Shown here piece after piece: positions 43,224 to 52,076 of a stretch of 64,000 nucleotides of DNA (within the stretch, counting starts at the first letter, position 1; every line of letters begins with the position of its first letter). The position numbers were made by a program, and so were the translations under genes. The notes beneath the pieces are model-generated. The model made no database searches. It had not been told where the DNA came from and saw nothing but the letters and a program-made list of their open reading frames with translations. The stretch is from Marmoricola sp. Leaf446 (GTDB lineage: Bacteria > Actinomycetota > Actinomycetes > Propionibacteriales > Nocardioidaceae). The DNA lies in NCBI RefSeq assembly GCF_001424755.1, contig NZ_LMRF01000006.1:1-64000 (forward strand), in the 5' to 3' direction.

Positions 43224-44094
43224 GGATGTCGGTCAGCAGGATCGCCCGGGCGCCCAGCGCCCAGAGCTCGTCCATCAGCAGCTGCGCCCCGTCGCGCGGG
43301 ACCATGGCGCGCACCGCGACCCAGTCCTCGCGGTGCAGCGGGGAGATGGTCGGCCCCTCGAGCCCCGGGGTGAGCGCGACCGCGTCGTCGAGGTGCTCGC
43401 GGTCGATGTCGTAGTCCATCATCACGTAGCCGCGCGCCACGAGGACGCCGTCGAGGCGGCGGGTGAACACCTCGAAGCCGACCGGGAGCGACGGCTTGCC
43501 GGCCTGGGTGATCATCACCGCCTCGGACTCCAGGATGACCTCGCCGAACACCTCGAGCCCGGCGGCGCGCAGGGTGCTGCCGGTCTCCACGACGTCGGCG
43601 ATGACGTCGGCGACGCCGAGCTGGATGCTGGTCTCCACCGCGCCGTCGAGGCGGATCACCTCGGCCTCGAGCCCGTGGGCCTCGAGGTGGCGGCGCACCA
43701 CCCCGACGTACGACGTGGCGATGCGCTTCCCGCCGAGGTCCTGGACCGAGGTGAGCGTCCCGGGCCGGGCCGCGAACCGGAACCGCGAGCGTCCGAAGCC
43801 GAGCTCGCGCACCTGGTCGGCGTCGGCGCCGGAGTCCAGGAGCAGGTCCCGGCCGGTGATGCCCACGTCGAGGGTGCCCTCGCCGACGTAGAGCGCGATG
43901 TCGCGCGGCCGGAGGTAGAAGAACTCGACGTTGTTCTCGGCGTCGAGGACGGTGAGCTGCTTGGTGTCGCTGCGCTGGCGGTAGCCGGCCTCGCGCAGCA
44001 TCTCGGTCGCCGACTGCGACAGCGAGCCCTTGTTGGGGATGGCGATCCGCAGGGGCGGCGTGCCGCTCACGGGGGTGACCACGGGGGCGCTCAC
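43207..44094 (-). CDS. hisG: ATP phosphoribosyltransferase (long form)
   Basis: 295 aa. First, feedback-regulated step of histidine synthesis. The periplasmic-binding-like catalytic domain ([35 protein letters not shown], the PRPP loop in [19 protein letters not shown]) is followed by the C-terminal regulatory ACT-like domain (about 215-295), so no HisZ is needed. The GTG start overlaps the hisE stop by 4 bases. Confidence 0.95.
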   Translation of the reverse strand: MSAPVVTPVSGTPPLRIAIPNKGSLSQSATEMLREAGYRQRSDTKQLTVLDAENNVEFFYLRPRDIALYVGEGTLDVGITGRDLLLDSGADADQVRELGFGRSRFRFAARPGTLTSVQDLGGKRIATSYVGVVRRHLEAHGLEAEVIRLDGAVETSIQLGVADVIADVVETGSTLRAAGLEVFGEVILESEAVMITQAGKPSLPVGFEVFTRRLDGVLVARGYVMMDYDIDREHLDDAVALTPGLEGPTISPLHREDWVAVRAMVPRDGAQLLMDELWALGARAILLTDIHACRL

Positions 44095-44354
44095 AGGTGG
44101 GCGTAGACGTCGTCGAGGGTGATCCCGCTCGCGAGCATCAGCACCTGGGCGTGGTAGAGCAGCTGGCTCAGCTCCTCGGCCGTCCGCTCCGGGCCCTCGT
44201 GCTCGGCCGCCATCCACGACTCCGCCGCCTCCTCCACCAGCTTCTTGCCGATGGTGTGGACGCCGGCGTCGAGGGCGGCGACGGTGCCGGACCCCTCGGG
44301 TCGCTGGGCTGCCTTGTCACTGAGCTCGGTCCAGAGCTCCTCGAACGTCTTCAT
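44091..44354 (-). CDS. hisE: phosphoribosyl-ATP pyrophosphatase
   Basis: 87 aa all-helical MazG-like enzyme. [20 protein letters not shown] and [19 protein letters not shown] carry the metal-binding Glu residues, and [13 protein letters not shown] completes the bundle. Second step of histidine synthesis. TAGGCT lies 8 bases before the ATG, with GGAGGG between, so it may have a very short leader. Confidence 0.95.
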   Translation of the reverse strand: MKTFEELWTELSDKAAQRPEGSGTVAALDAGVHTIGKKLVEEAAESWMAAEHEGPERTAEELSQLLYHAQVLMLASGITLDDVYAHL

Positions 44355-44402
44355 CGCCCTCCAGCCTACGAGGTGGCGGGGGCCGCCGCGCCTCAGGGCC
44401 GC

Positions 44403-44798
44403 TCAGGGCCGCCGCGCGGCACGCTGGTCCATCTCGGCGGCCAGCCGCGGGTCCTCCGCGCGCAACCGGGCGACCTTCGCGTCGACGCCCTGCTCGACCT
44501 CGGCCCGGACCTGGACCGCGCTCCAGTGGGTGTCGACGCCGCGCATCACCTGGTGCATCGAGGTCTGGCCCGCGTCGATGCGGCGTTGCAGCTCCTGACG
44601 TGCCCTGCCGTTCGAGCCGTTGCGGTCCTCCTCGGCGGCCTCCTCGCGCTGCCCGCGCGTCTCACGTCGGAACGCCTCGCGCTCGACGGCCACCTGCTCG
44701 CGCGCCGCGGCGGCCTGGTCCTTGAGCTGCCGCAGCGACTCCTGCTGCCGCGCGACCACGCTCCGCAGCTCGGCCAGCGCGTCGTCGGCCGCGCTCAT
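44403..44798 (-). CDS. coiled-coil protein in a type VII-secretion-like operon
   Basis: 131 aa, highly charged and almost entirely helical (LAELRSVVARQQESLRQLK and AREQVAVEREAFRRETRG). It has no Cys and no signal peptide. Not recognised; it could be a chaperone-like or structural partner of the two proteins encoded upstream. The ATG overlaps the stop of the previous gene by 4 bases (ATGA), so the three proteins are coupled. The gene lies 48 bases before hisE on the same strand. Confidence 0.65.
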   Translation of the reverse strand: MSAADDALAELRSVVARQQESLRQLKDQAAAAREQVAVEREAFRRETRGQREEAAEEDRNGSNGRARQELQRRIDAGQTSMHQVMRGVDTHWSAVQVRAEVEQGVDAKVARLRAEDPRLAAEMDQRAARRP

Positions 44799-45532
44799 GC
44801 CGACCCCGCCACGTCGTCGGCCATGCCGCCGGCCCCCGCCTGGGTCCCGATCTCGGCGAACGCGAGAGCCACGTTGATCCCCTTCATGACGCTGCTCATC
44901 GCGGCCACCGCCTGCAGCAGCGCCGGGATGAGCTTGTCCAGCTTGCGGATGTAGTCGATGGCCTTCTCCGCGAGGCTGATGCACTTGCGGATCCCGCCAC
45001 CCCCCGTCGCGATCTCCTTGAGGACCTTGGCCGGGGTCAGCGAGATGACGATCTCGTCGATGAAGCTCAGGCACTCCGCGACCAGCTGCACCGTGGTCTC
45101 CGTGGCGTCGAGCATGTTCTCGATGGCCGTGGCGATCAGGGCCGCCGCCTCGCCCTGACGTCCGTAGGCCTCGGCGACCCTCGTGAGGTCGGCCCGGCAC
45201 GCCTCGGCCGCGTCGCCGAGCCAGACCCCGGGCAGGGCCGCCTCCATGGCGGCGTAGTTGCCCGAGATGTCGGTCAGGGCCCCGGAGGCGTTGGCCCACC
45301 CCGAGCGGATGTCGGAGACACCGTTGAAGTCGCCGGCGATGGGGTCCATGATCGCGCCGATCAGGTCGAACCCGACCTTGCGCAGCACCCAGTCGATCGC
45401 CCCGACGACGAGCCCGCAGTCGTCGCGGACCCCGTCGATCATCGCCCCGTAGGCGTCGCCTCCCCCGCCCTGGGCGCTGGCCAGGGTGGGCGCGACCGGG
45501 CTGTAGGCGAACTCGCCCGTCATGGCGGTCAC
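44795..45532 (-). CDS. WXG100/ESX-substrate-like helical protein
   Basis: 245 aa. No signal peptide. ALPGVWLGDAAEACRADLTRV (about 100-120) has the W-x-G turn of WXG100-type helical hairpins, preceded by DIRSGWANASGALTDIS and followed by a Cys-containing amphipathic region with weak hydrophobic stretches (SFIDEIVISLTPAKVL, ALLQAVAAMSSVMKGINVALAF). This resembles type VII secretion substrates, but no ESX core gene (EccC, EccD) is in the window. The GTG overlaps the upstream stop by 4 bases. Confidence 0.6.
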   Translation of the reverse strand: MTAMTGEFAYSPVAPTLASAQGGGGDAYGAMIDGVRDDCGLVVGAIDWVLRKVGFDLIGAIMDPIAGDFNGVSDIRSGWANASGALTDISGNYAAMEAALPGVWLGDAAEACRADLTRVAEAYGRQGEAAALIATAIENMLDATETTVQLVAECLSFIDEIVISLTPAKVLKEIATGGGGIRKCISLAEKAIDYIRKLDKLIPALLQAVAAMSSVMKGINVALAFAEIGTQAGAGGMADDVAGSA

Positions 45533-46149
45533 CTGTCCTCCCCCTCGTCGACGAAGTCGGACATGTCGGCGATGTCGTCGCGTGCCTCGCCGACGCCGTC
45601 GAGCCGCTCGTGGGTGGTCAGGCCCTGGTCGACGAGGTCCAGCGGGGACAGCGGGGTCCCGTGGCCCGGCACGGTGAACTGGTCGCCGAAGCCCCGCAGG
45701 ATGCGGTCAGGCGTGTTCATGGGGTCCGTGACGAGGTCGGGGACGCGGAAGCCGAGGTCGGCCGCCCGGCCGGGCAGCTTCACCTCCCCGGGCAGGTTGG
45801 GAGGGCCGTCGCCCGCCAGCGGGCCGGCGGGGCCGACGGAGGGCTCGAGGGTCCCGAAGACGGCCCGGACCGCGTCGTCGTTCTCGACGTAGGCCTGCAG
45901 CGTGGCGGCCATGGCGCCGGCACGGGCCCGGGCGCCCTCGACGCCGGTGGCGATGGTGTCGGTCATGTCGGCGAACGCGTCGGCGTACGTGCCCTGGAAC
46001 AGGGCGAGGAAACCCCGCCCGAAGGCACCGTTGTCCGCGCAGACGCTCCGGACGTGGTCCAGGACCACCTGTGCCTCGTCGGACTGTCCGTCCAGCGCCT
46101 CCTGCGCCTGGGTCAGCCCACCGTGATGGACCTCGAGCGAGTCACCCAT
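45529..46149 (-). CDS. WXG100-like/ESX-associated protein with Pro/Gly-rich C-terminus
   Basis: 206 aa. Residues 1-100 form a helical hairpin (LEVHHGGLTQAQEALDGQSD, TYADAFADMTDTIATGVEGA) of the kind seen in PE/ESX-like proteins. Residues 110-206 are Pro/Gly-rich and acidic, ending MSDFVDEGEDR. No signal peptide is present. First gene of the three-gene operon; a TACCCT hexamer about 27 bases before the ATG may be the -10. Assignment to type VII secretion rests on fold-like pattern and the neighbour only. Confidence 0.55.
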   Translation of the reverse strand: MGDSLEVHHGGLTQAQEALDGQSDEAQVVLDHVRSVCADNGAFGRGFLALFQGTYADAFADMTDTIATGVEGARARAGAMAATLQAYVENDDAVRAVFGTLEPSVGPAGPLAGDGPPNLPGEVKLPGRAADLGFRVPDLVTDPMNTPDRILRGFGDQFTVPGHGTPLSPLDLVDQGLTTHERLDGVGEARDDIADMSDFVDEGEDR

Positions 46150-46238
46150 CTCCACCCCCCGTGTCGATGGCACGAGGGTAGGGACCGCGCACGTGCGGCG
46201 TGGGCGTTTTCGACGACGACGGCGGGAAGCCGACGGGC

Positions 46239-46610
46239 TCAGAACAGGCCGAAGACCGACGGTCCGCCGATGATGGGCCCGACGAACCCTCCGAGCGAGA
46301 GCAGCCATCCCCACACCACGTAGCTCCGGCCGTGGCCGCTGTCCGTGGCTCCCTCGTCGAGCACCTGGCGTGTGGCGGGCAGCCTGGTGCGGAAGGCGAG
46401 ACCGAAGCAGAACAGACCCGCGAGCATCACCGGGATCCCCCACAGCAGCCACCAGGTCTGCAGCATCAGGGCGATCGCGACGAACAGCACGCTGCCGCCG
46501 ATGGGGAAGACCACCAGCGGGCCCGCGCGGAAGATGAGGAAGTAGCGCTCGACCCCCGCTGAGACGCGCGCGGCGCTGCGCCGGGCTTCGTCGTCGTCGA
46601 TCTGGCTCAT
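46239..46610 (-). CDS. small membrane protein
   Basis: 123 aa with three hydrophobic segments at about 29-45, 50-66 and 95-120 and a polar acidic N-terminus (SQIDDDEARRSAARVS). Not recognised. The ATG at 46610 has GGGAGG 6 bases upstream and a TATCCT -10 candidate at 46658-46663 (minus strand). It is separated from the ESX-like genes by 89 bases and may be cotranscribed with them; the rib operon ends upstream on the same strand. Confidence 0.65.
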   Translation of the reverse strand: MSQIDDDEARRSAARVSAGVERYFLIFRAGPLVVFPIGGSVLFVAIALMLQTWWLLWGIPVMLAGLFCFGLAFRTRLPATRQVLDEGATDSGHGRSYVVWGWLLSLGGFVGPIIGGPSVFGLF

Positions 46611-46704
46611 CGCGCACCTCCCGTGTCGCAGCGGGCCCGGCACGCGCTGCTGCCCGGAGGATAGCCGCGGACGCGAGCGCGTGAGGCGGGTACGCCGGCC
46701 TCGG

Positions 46705-47181
46705 TCAGCCCCGGAGCGAGCCGAGCGTGCGGGCGGTGTGCAGGGCGGCGGCGGTGGCCTCGTAGCCCTTGTCCTCCACGCTGCCCTCGAGCCCGGCACG
46801 GTCCAGCGCCTGCTGCTCGGTGTCGCAGGTCAGCAGGCCGAAGCCGACCGGGACGCCGGTGTCCAGCGCCACGCGGTTGAGACCGTCGGTCGCGGCGGTG
46901 CACACGAAGTCGAAGTGGGGGGTGCCGCCGCGGATCACCACGCCGAGCGCGACGACGGCGTCGTACCCGCTGCTCGCGAGGGCCTGGGCGACCACCGGGA
47001 GCTCGAAGGAGCCGGGCACGTGGACGAGGCGGTGGTCGGTGACCGAGTACGCCGCCAGCGCGCGCTCGGCGCCGGCGACGAGGCCGCCCATGACCTGGTC
47101 GTGCCAGCTGCTCGCGACCACCGCGACCCGGAGGTCGCTGCAGTCGACGGGCTGGTCGGTGGGGCTGCCGTGTCCGCTCAC
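46705..47181 (-). CDS. ribH: 6,7-dimethyl-8-ribityllumazine synthase
   Basis: 158 aa. Condenses the ribityl pyrimidine with the four-carbon phosphate to lumazine, as an icosahedral or pentameric enzyme. [14 protein letters not shown] and [16 protein letters not shown] (with the catalytic His) are diagnostic. The GTG overlaps the ribBA stop by 4 bases. Last gene of the rib operon. Confidence 0.95.
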   Translation of the reverse strand: MSGHGSPTDQPVDCSDLRVAVVASSWHDQVMGGLVAGAERALAAYSVTDHRLVHVPGSFELPVVAQALASSGYDAVVALGVVIRGGTPHFDFVCTAATDGLNRVALDTGVPVGFGLLTCDTEQQALDRAGLEGSVEDKGYEATAAALHTARTLGSLRG

Positions 47182-48461
47182 AGGTGGGCTCCTTCGTCGG
47201 CGGGGAGGGGGGCCGGACCGAGGTCGAGGCCGTCGAGCTGGTGGCCCATCCGGTCGCGCTTGGTCATCAGGTAGGCCAGGTTGTGGTCGTTGGGGTGGGG
47301 CGTCAGCGCCACCCGCTCGGCGACGTGGACCCCGTAGGACTCCAGGCCCGAGGTCTTGTCGGGGTTGTTCGTCAGCAGCCGCACCTCGCGGACCCCGAGG
47401 TCGCGCAGGATCTGCGTCGCCGCGCCGTAGTGACGGGCGTCGGCGGGCAGCCCGAGGTCGAGGTTGGCGTCCACCGTGTCGCGGCCGCCGTCCTGGAGCT
47501 GGTAGGCCTGCAGCTTGGCCAGCAGACCGATCCCCCGGCCCTCGTGGCCGCGCAGGTAGACCACGACGCCCCGCCCCTCGGCGACGATGAGGTCCATCGC
47601 CTCGGCCAGCTGGGGCCCGCAGTCGCAGCGCTCGGAGCCGAAGACGTCGCCGGTGAGGCACTCGCTGTGCACCCGGGTCAGCACCGGCCCGTCCGCGAGG
47701 TTCGCGGGGTCGCCGTGCACCAGGGCGACGTGCTCGCTGCCGTCGACGGTGATGCGGTAGCCGAACGCGGTGAAGTCGCCGTGACTGGTGGGCAGCCGGG
47801 TGACCGCTTCGCGCACGACGTGGGACTCGGTGCGCCGGCGGTGGTGGACCATCTGGTCGATGGAGATCATCTTCAGGCCGTGCTCGTCGGCGAAGGCCCG
47901 CAGCTCCGGCCCGCGCTTCATGGTGCCGTCGTCGTTGACCACCTCCACCAGCACGCCGGCCGGCGTCAGCCCGGCCATCCGTGCCAGGTCGACGGCCGCC
48001 TCGGTGTGGCCGCGCCGGTTGAGCACGCCTCCCTCGCGGTAGCGCAGCGGGAAGACGTGCCCCGGTCGGGTCAGCTCCCACGGCTCGGTCGCGGAGTCGG
48101 CCAGCACCCGGGCCGTGTGCGCCCGGTCGGCCGCGGAGATGCCGGTCGAGACGCCGTCGCGGGCGTCCACGCTGATCGTGTACGCCGTGCGGAGCTTGTC
48201 CTTGTTGTGCGGCGTCATCAGCGGGATCTCCAGCCGGTCGAGCATCTCGGCCGGCATCGGCACGCAGATCACGCCGCTGGAGTGGCGGATGGTGAAGGCC
48301 ATCAGCTCGGGCGTCGCCTTGGACGCCGCGAAGATGATGTCGCCCTCGTTCTCGCGGTCCTCGTCGTCGACGACCACGACCGCCTTGCCGGCGGCGATGT
48401 CGGCGACCGCCTCCTCGACTCTGTCGAGCCTGATCGTGTTGCCCACGGCCTTCTCGGTCAC
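47178..48461 (-). CDS. ribBA: bifunctional DHBP synthase / GTP cyclohydrolase II
   Basis: 427 aa. The N-terminal half makes 3,4-dihydroxy-2-butanone 4-phosphate from ribulose 5-phosphate ([16 protein letters not shown], about 30-45; [14 protein letters not shown]). The C-terminal half opens GTP (zinc site [18 protein letters not shown], about 280-297; [12 protein letters not shown]). Both committed riboflavin precursors therefore come from one chain. The GTG overlaps the ribE stop by 4 bases. Confidence 0.96.
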   Translation of the reverse strand: MTEKAVGNTIRLDRVEEAVADIAAGKAVVVVDDEDRENEGDIIFAASKATPELMAFTIRHSSGVICVPMPAEMLDRLEIPLMTPHNKDKLRTAYTISVDARDGVSTGISAADRAHTARVLADSATEPWELTRPGHVFPLRYREGGVLNRRGHTEAAVDLARMAGLTPAGVLVEVVNDDGTMKRGPELRAFADEHGLKMISIDQMVHHRRRTESHVVREAVTRLPTSHGDFTAFGYRITVDGSEHVALVHGDPANLADGPVLTRVHSECLTGDVFGSERCDCGPQLAEAMDLIVAEGRGVVVYLRGHEGRGIGLLAKLQAYQLQDGGRDTVDANLDLGLPADARHYGAATQILRDLGVREVRLLTNNPDKTSGLESYGVHVAERVALTPHPNDHNLAYLMTKRDRMGHQLDGLDLGPAPLPADEGAHL

Positions 48462-49045
48462 TGCCTCACCATCTTCTCGACGTACTTCGCGATGACGTCG
48501 ACCTCGAGGTTGACGGTCTCGCCGGGCTGCCGCGCACCGAGGGTGGTGCGGGCCAGGGTCTCGGGGATCAGGCTGACGGTGAACGACTCCGCACGCACCT
48601 CGACCACGGTCAGCGAGATGCCGTCGACGGTGATCGACCCCTTGGGCACGAGGTAGCGCTCGAGGTCGGCCGGCAGCGAGACCTCGACGACCTCCCAGTG
48701 CTCGCTGGGCGTGCGGGACATGACGGTGCCGGTGCCGTCGACGTGGCCCTGCACGATGTGCCCGCCGAGCCGCGTGGCCGGCGTGACCGCGCGCTCGAGG
48801 TTGACGCGCGCGCCGGGCTCCAACGCCCCGAGCGAGGTCTTGTCGAGCGTCTCGCGCATCACGTCGGCGGTGAAGGCGCCGTCCTCGTTGCTCACCACCG
48901 TCAGGCAGCAGCCGTTGACGGAGATGGAGTCCCCCAGCCCCGCGTCGCCGGTGACGACAGGTCCGCGGACGGTCAGGCGCACGGCGTCGCCCTGGTCCTC
49001 CAGGGCCACGACGGAGCCGAGCTCCTCGACGATGCCGGTGAACAT
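48458..49045 (-). CDS. ribE: riboflavin synthase, alpha chain
   Basis: 195 aa with two lumazine-binding repeats. The first begins [13 protein letters not shown] with [10 protein letters not shown], the second [11 protein letters not shown] with [14 protein letters not shown]. It dismutates two lumazines to riboflavin. The ATG abuts the ribD TAG with no gap. The gene is often called ribC in Actinobacteria. Confidence 0.95.
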   Translation of the reverse strand: MFTGIVEELGSVVALEDQGDAVRLTVRGPVVTGDAGLGDSISVNGCCLTVVSNEDGAFTADVMRETLDKTSLGALEPGARVNLERAVTPATRLGGHIVQGHVDGTGTVMSRTPSEHWEVVEVSLPADLERYLVPKGSITVDGISLTVVEVRAESFTVSLIPETLARTTLGARQPGETVNLEVDVIAKYVEKMVRQ

Positions 49046-50113
49046 CTAGTCCCTCTTCTCCGTTGGTCCGCCTCGGTGGGCGGGGGTCAGGGTGAGCCGC
49101 ACGTCGGTCTGCTCCCCCGAGCCGAGGACGGCGACGTCCTCGACCCGCAGGTGCAACGCATCGGCGATCGTGGTGATGCCCAGGTCGCCCACCGCGCTGC
49201 GGCCGGCGCCCAGGAAGCTCGGCGCGACGTAGGCCACGACCTCGTCCACCAGGCCCGCGGCCAGGAACGCCGCCGCCAGGGTCGGCCCGCCCTCGAGGAA
49301 GACGTGCCGCCGGTCGCGGGCGTAGAGCTCCGTCAGCGCCTCGAGCGGGTCGCGGGTGCGCAGCAGCACGGTCTCGGCCGCGTCGTCGAGCACCCTCGCA
49401 TCGGTCGCGACCTCGCGCAGGCCCATCACGGCACGCAGCGGCTGGTGGGCCAACGGTTCGTCGTACTCGTCGCGGACGGTCAGCCGAGGGTCGTCCACCT
49501 CGACCGTGCTCGTCCCGACCAGCACCACGTCGCAGCGGGCACGCAACCGGTGCGTGTCCACCCGCGACGCGGTCGAGGTGATCCACCGCGAGGTGCCGTC
49601 GGTCGCGGCGCTCCGGCCGTCGAGCGTGCTGGCCAGCTTCCAGGTCACGAAGGGCCGGTGGTGCTCGAGCGCGAAGGTCCACGCCCGGTTGACCGTGCGC
49701 GCCTCCCGCTCCATCAGGCCCAGGTCGACCTCGATCCCCGCCTCGCGCAGCCGCCGCTCCCCGCCGGCCGCGACGGGGTTGGGGTCGGGCTGCGCAAAGA
49801 CCACCCGACGCACCCCGGCCGCGATCAGCGCCTCGGTGCAGGGCCCCGTCCGGCCGGTGTGGTTGCACGGCTCCAGCGTCACGACCGCGGTCGTCCCGGC
49901 CGCGTCGACGCCGGCCTCGGTGAGCGCCGCGGCCTCTGCGTGCGGGGTGCCCGCGCCACGGTGGTGCCCCTCGGCCACGACCCGGCCCTCGTCGTCGAGC
50001 AGCACGCACCCCACGCGCGGGTTCGGCCCGAGCGGGACGCCCGGCGACTGCGCGAGGTCGAGCGCGCGACGCATCGCGCGCTGCTCGGCGCTGGCCTGCT
50101 GGTCGGGTCGCAC
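49046..50113 (-). CDS. ribD: bifunctional riboflavin deaminase/reductase
   Basis: 355 aa. The N-terminal zinc deaminase has HAEAAAL and [13 protein letters not shown] (about 52-58 and 80-92). The C-terminal reductase (about 145-355) contains [14 protein letters not shown] and [12 protein letters not shown]. First gene of the operon, expressed under an FMN riboswitch. The GTG start has GGAGG 10 bases upstream; an internal ATG at 50074 would cut into the deaminase. Confidence 0.94.
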   Translation of the reverse strand: MRPDQQASAEQRAMRRALDLAQSPGVPLGPNPRVGCVLLDDEGRVVAEGHHRGAGTPHAEAAALTEAGVDAAGTTAVVTLEPCNHTGRTGPCTEALIAAGVRRVVFAQPDPNPVAAGGERRLREAGIEVDLGLMEREARTVNRAWTFALEHHRPFVTWKLASTLDGRSAATDGTSRWITSTASRVDTHRLRARCDVVLVGTSTVEVDDPRLTVRDEYDEPLAHQPLRAVMGLREVATDARVLDDAAETVLLRTRDPLEALTELYARDRRHVFLEGGPTLAAAFLAAGLVDEVVAYVAPSFLGAGRSAVGDLGITTIADALHLRVEDVAVLGSGEQTDVRLTLTPAHRGGPTEKRD

Positions 50114-50158
50114 GGCGGACGGTCCTCCGGGGGTCGTGCCCGCGGCCGTGGGGAACCC

Positions 50159-50185
50159 GGCACCGGACCCCGAGGGGACGGCGCC
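50159..50185 (-). promoter_or_regulatory. hairpin immediately downstream of the FMN riboswitch (expression platform)
   Basis: On the minus strand GGCGCCG-T-CCCC-TC-GGGG-TC-CGGTGCC folds into a GC-rich hairpin that begins right after the riboswitch P1 stem. No U-tract follows. It probably terminates transcription or controls access to the ribD ribosome site 30 bases on. Confidence 0.6.
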
Positions 50186-50312
50186 GCGTGCTGCTTCTCA
50201 TCCGGACTGTGACCGTCGGTCCAGGAGTTCCACCTGGTCAACCGGCCGCTGGAGGCGGCCGGGTCGCGGACTTTCACCGCCGGTGCGGATTTTCACCGCC
50301 CCCAGAGCACGC
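50186..50312 (-). ncRNA. FMN riboswitch (RFN element) of ribD-ribE-ribBA-ribH
   Basis: On the minus strand the conserved RFN blocks are in order: GGGGGCGGTGAAAATCCGC, ACCGGCGGTGAAAGTCCGCG, a variable GCCGCC/GGCGGC-type stem, GGTGGAACTCCTGGACCGAC, GGTCACAGTCCGGATGAGA. P1 is closed by GCGTGCT (50312-50306) with AGCACGC (50192-50186). It senses FMN and lowers rib expression when flavin is abundant. Confidence 0.95.
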
Positions 50313-50420
50313 GAGCGTTGATCGCTCGGTCACCAGCCTGCCACAGGGCCCGCCACGCGTCGTCGTGAGGCTCACCACCCCGGTCGTCGGGCGGCCGTCG
50401 GCCGCTCCCGGGGCAGCGAT

Positions 50421-50482
50421 CTCGTTGGTGACTCGATCGAGTCAGCAAGGCGTCTTGGTGATCCGATCGAGTCACCAACGGG
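50421..50482. promoter_or_regulatory. paired palindromic operators forming a long inverted repeat upstream of the TetR gene
   Basis: TGACTCGATCGAGTCA (50429-50444) is a perfect 16-bp palindrome. A related copy, TGATCCGATCGAGTCA (50459-50474), lies 30 bp away centre to centre. The two lie in a 26-bp inverted repeat (50424-50449 with 50454-50479, 3 mismatches, 4-base loop). They sit 75-137 bases before the TetR-like start and upstream of the rib riboswitch, as expected for TetR autoregulation. The rest of 50313-50557 shows nothing else I recognise. Confidence 0.6.
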
Positions 50483-50557
50483 ATCGACCGTCCGGGACGC
50501 CCCTCTCGTCCTCCTACCGCGACGGTGGTGTCGGTACCGCGTGCCAGGGTGCGGGGC

Positions 50558-52072
50558 ATGCCTCACCACATCGACGGCCATGCGCGCGCTGCCGTCCTCG
50601 CCGCGGCGTGCGACCGCATCCTGGAGCAGCAGGGCCCGGCCGGGCTCACGTGGCGGGCGATCTCGCGGGTCAGTGAGATCAGCACGTCGTCGATGCGGCA
50701 CCACCTGCAGGACCACCAGCGCCTGCTCCGGGTCTGCGCGCACGTCTCGGCCACGGCACGCACGACGGCGCTGACGGCCGCGGTCATCGAGCACGGACCG
50801 CTGGCCGTGCTCCCCCGCGACCACCACGACCTGCCCGCCACCCGCACCTGGCTGGGATGGCTGGAGGTGGGCCGCACCGATCCCTCCATCGGGAGCTGGT
50901 TGCAGCGTCCGCGGCGGCAGCAGCTCGCGGTGCTCGCGCGGTCGCTCGACCACCGGGTGCCGGGGGGTGCGCTGGCCGCGGTGGAGGCGCTGGTCGACGG
51001 GCTGCGCGTCTCGCTGTGCCTGCCCGGCAGCACGCTCATCACCGACGAGGCGCAGGCGTGCCTGGCCGACCGCCTCGGCGAGCTGACCGGGTCGGTCGTC
51101 GAGCCGGGTCGACCGTGGGTGGCCCGGGAGGACTGGGCGTTCCCCTACGTGCCCGGCCGCGCCGGGTGTCGCCGTACTTCGTGGACTCCTAGGCTCGGGG
51201 TCATGCGATTCGGGCTGACGATCCTGCCGGACCTCCCCTGGGCCGAGGCCGCGCCGCGGTGGCGGGCGGCCGAGGAGCTGGGGTTCGACCACGCCTGGAC
51301 CTACGACCACCTGGTGTGGGGCGGGCTGCCGGAGTCGCCGTGGTTCGGGACCACCCCCACACTGACCGCTGCCGCGCTGGTGACCAGCCGGATCCGGTTG
51401 GGGACGTTCGTGGCCTCGCCCAACTTCCGGCACCCGGTGGCGCTGCACCGCGACGTGCAGTCGCTCGACGACGTGTCGGGCGGGCGCTTCCTACTGGGCG
51501 TGGGCACCGGGGGCGACCTGGACTCCCGGATCCTGGGGGCCGAGGACCTGAGCGTGAAGGAGCGGGTCGACCGGTTCCAGGAGTTCACCGACCTGCTGGT
51601 GCGGCTGCGCACCGAGGACCACGTCGACGCCGACGGGCGCTGGTTCAGCGCGCGGGATGCCCGCACGCTGCCCCCGCTGCGTGACGTGCCGCTCCTGGTG
51701 GCGGCCAACGGTCCCCGGTCGCTGCGGTACGCCGCCCGCACCGGCGACGGCTGGATCACGACCGGGGGTCGCGCCGAGACGCTGGACGAGTGGTTCGCGG
51801 GGCTGGCGCAAGCCCGCACGACGCTCGAGGCCGAGCTGGAACGGGTGGGCCGGGACGCAGGTGACGGGTCGGCGTACCCGCGCTACCTCAACCTCGACTC
51901 CTCACCCCGGTTCTCGCTGGAGAGCGCGGACCTGTTCGAGGAGATGACCGGGCGCGCGGCCGAGCTCGGGTTCACCGACGTGATCACGCACTGGCCGCGG
52001 GCCGAGGCGCCGTACGCAGGCCGGGAGGCCACCTTGGAGCAGGTGGCCTCCCGGCTCGCCGGACTGCGGTGA
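50558..52072 (+). CDS. TetR-like regulator in continuous frame with a luciferase-like oxidoreductase
   Basis: One open frame of 504 codons. Residues 1-190 are a TetR-family protein: the helix-turn-helix lies in ARAAVLAAACDRILEQQG...WRAISRVSEISTSSMRHHLQ (about 8-50), with a BetI-like C-terminal domain (RQQLAVLARSLDHRVPGG). After CRRTSWTPRLGV the frame runs without a stop into a complete luciferase-like monooxygenase beginning MRFGLTILPDLPW. A TAG occurs at the junction, but in another frame. This may be a real fusion, a regulator that lost its stop by a frameshift, or two proteins with an internal leaderless start at 51203. Confidence 0.6.
   Translation: MPHHIDGHARAAVLAAACDRILEQQGPAGLTWRAISRVSEISTSSMRHHLQDHQRLLRVCAHVSATARTTALTAAVIEHGPLAVLPRDHHDLPATRTWLGWLEVGRTDPSIGSWLQRPRRQQLAVLARSLDHRVPGGALAAVEALVDGLRVSLCLPGSTLITDEAQACLADRLGELTGSVVEPGRPWVAREDWAFPYVPGRAGCRRTSWTPRLGVMRFGLTILPDLPWAEAAPRWRAAEELGFDHAWTYDHLVWGGLPESPWFGTTPTLTAAALVTSRIRLGTFVASPNFRHPVALHRDVQSLDDVSGGRFLLGVGTGGDLDSRILGAEDLSVKERVDRFQEFTDLLVRLRTEDHVDADGRWFSARDARTLPPLRDVPLLVAANGPRSLRYAARTGDGWITTGGRAETLDEWFAGLAQARTTLEAELERVGRDAGDGSAYPRYLNLDSSPRFSLESADLFEEMTGRAAELGFTDVITHWPRAEAPYAGREATLEQVASRLAGLR
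51190..51195 (+). promoter_or_regulatory. leaderless -10 for the luciferase-like gene
   Basis: TAGGCT lies exactly 7 bases before the ATG at 51203. This is the spacing at which transcription would start on the start codon itself. The same hexamer recurs at other leaderless-looking starts in the window. Confidence 0.5.
51203..52072 (+). CDS. luciferase-like flavin-dependent oxidoreductase (LLM class, possibly F420-dependent)
   Basis: 289 aa from the internal ATG. A TIM barrel of the bacterial luciferase superfamily: AEELGFDHAWTYDHLVWG (about 22-39), IRLGTFVASPNFRHPVALHRDV (about 64-85), GRFLLGVGTGGD and DGWITTGG. Such enzymes use F420 or FMN to oxidise or reduce diverse small molecules, and in Actinobacteria F420 is frequent. 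The start is favoured by the upstream TAGGCT and by the normal family N-terminus. Substrate is unknown. The adjacent TetR-like segment is its likely regulator. Confidence 0.78.
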   Translation: MRFGLTILPDLPWAEAAPRWRAAEELGFDHAWTYDHLVWGGLPESPWFGTTPTLTAAALVTSRIRLGTFVASPNFRHPVALHRDVQSLDDVSGGRFLLGVGTGGDLDSRILGAEDLSVKERVDRFQEFTDLLVRLRTEDHVDADGRWFSARDARTLPPLRDVPLLVAANGPRSLRYAARTGDGWITTGGRAETLDEWFAGLAQARTTLEAELERVGRDAGDGSAYPRYLNLDSSPRFSLESADLFEEMTGRAAELGFTDVITHWPRAEAPYAGREATLEQVASRLAGLR

Positions 52073-52076
52073 CTCC

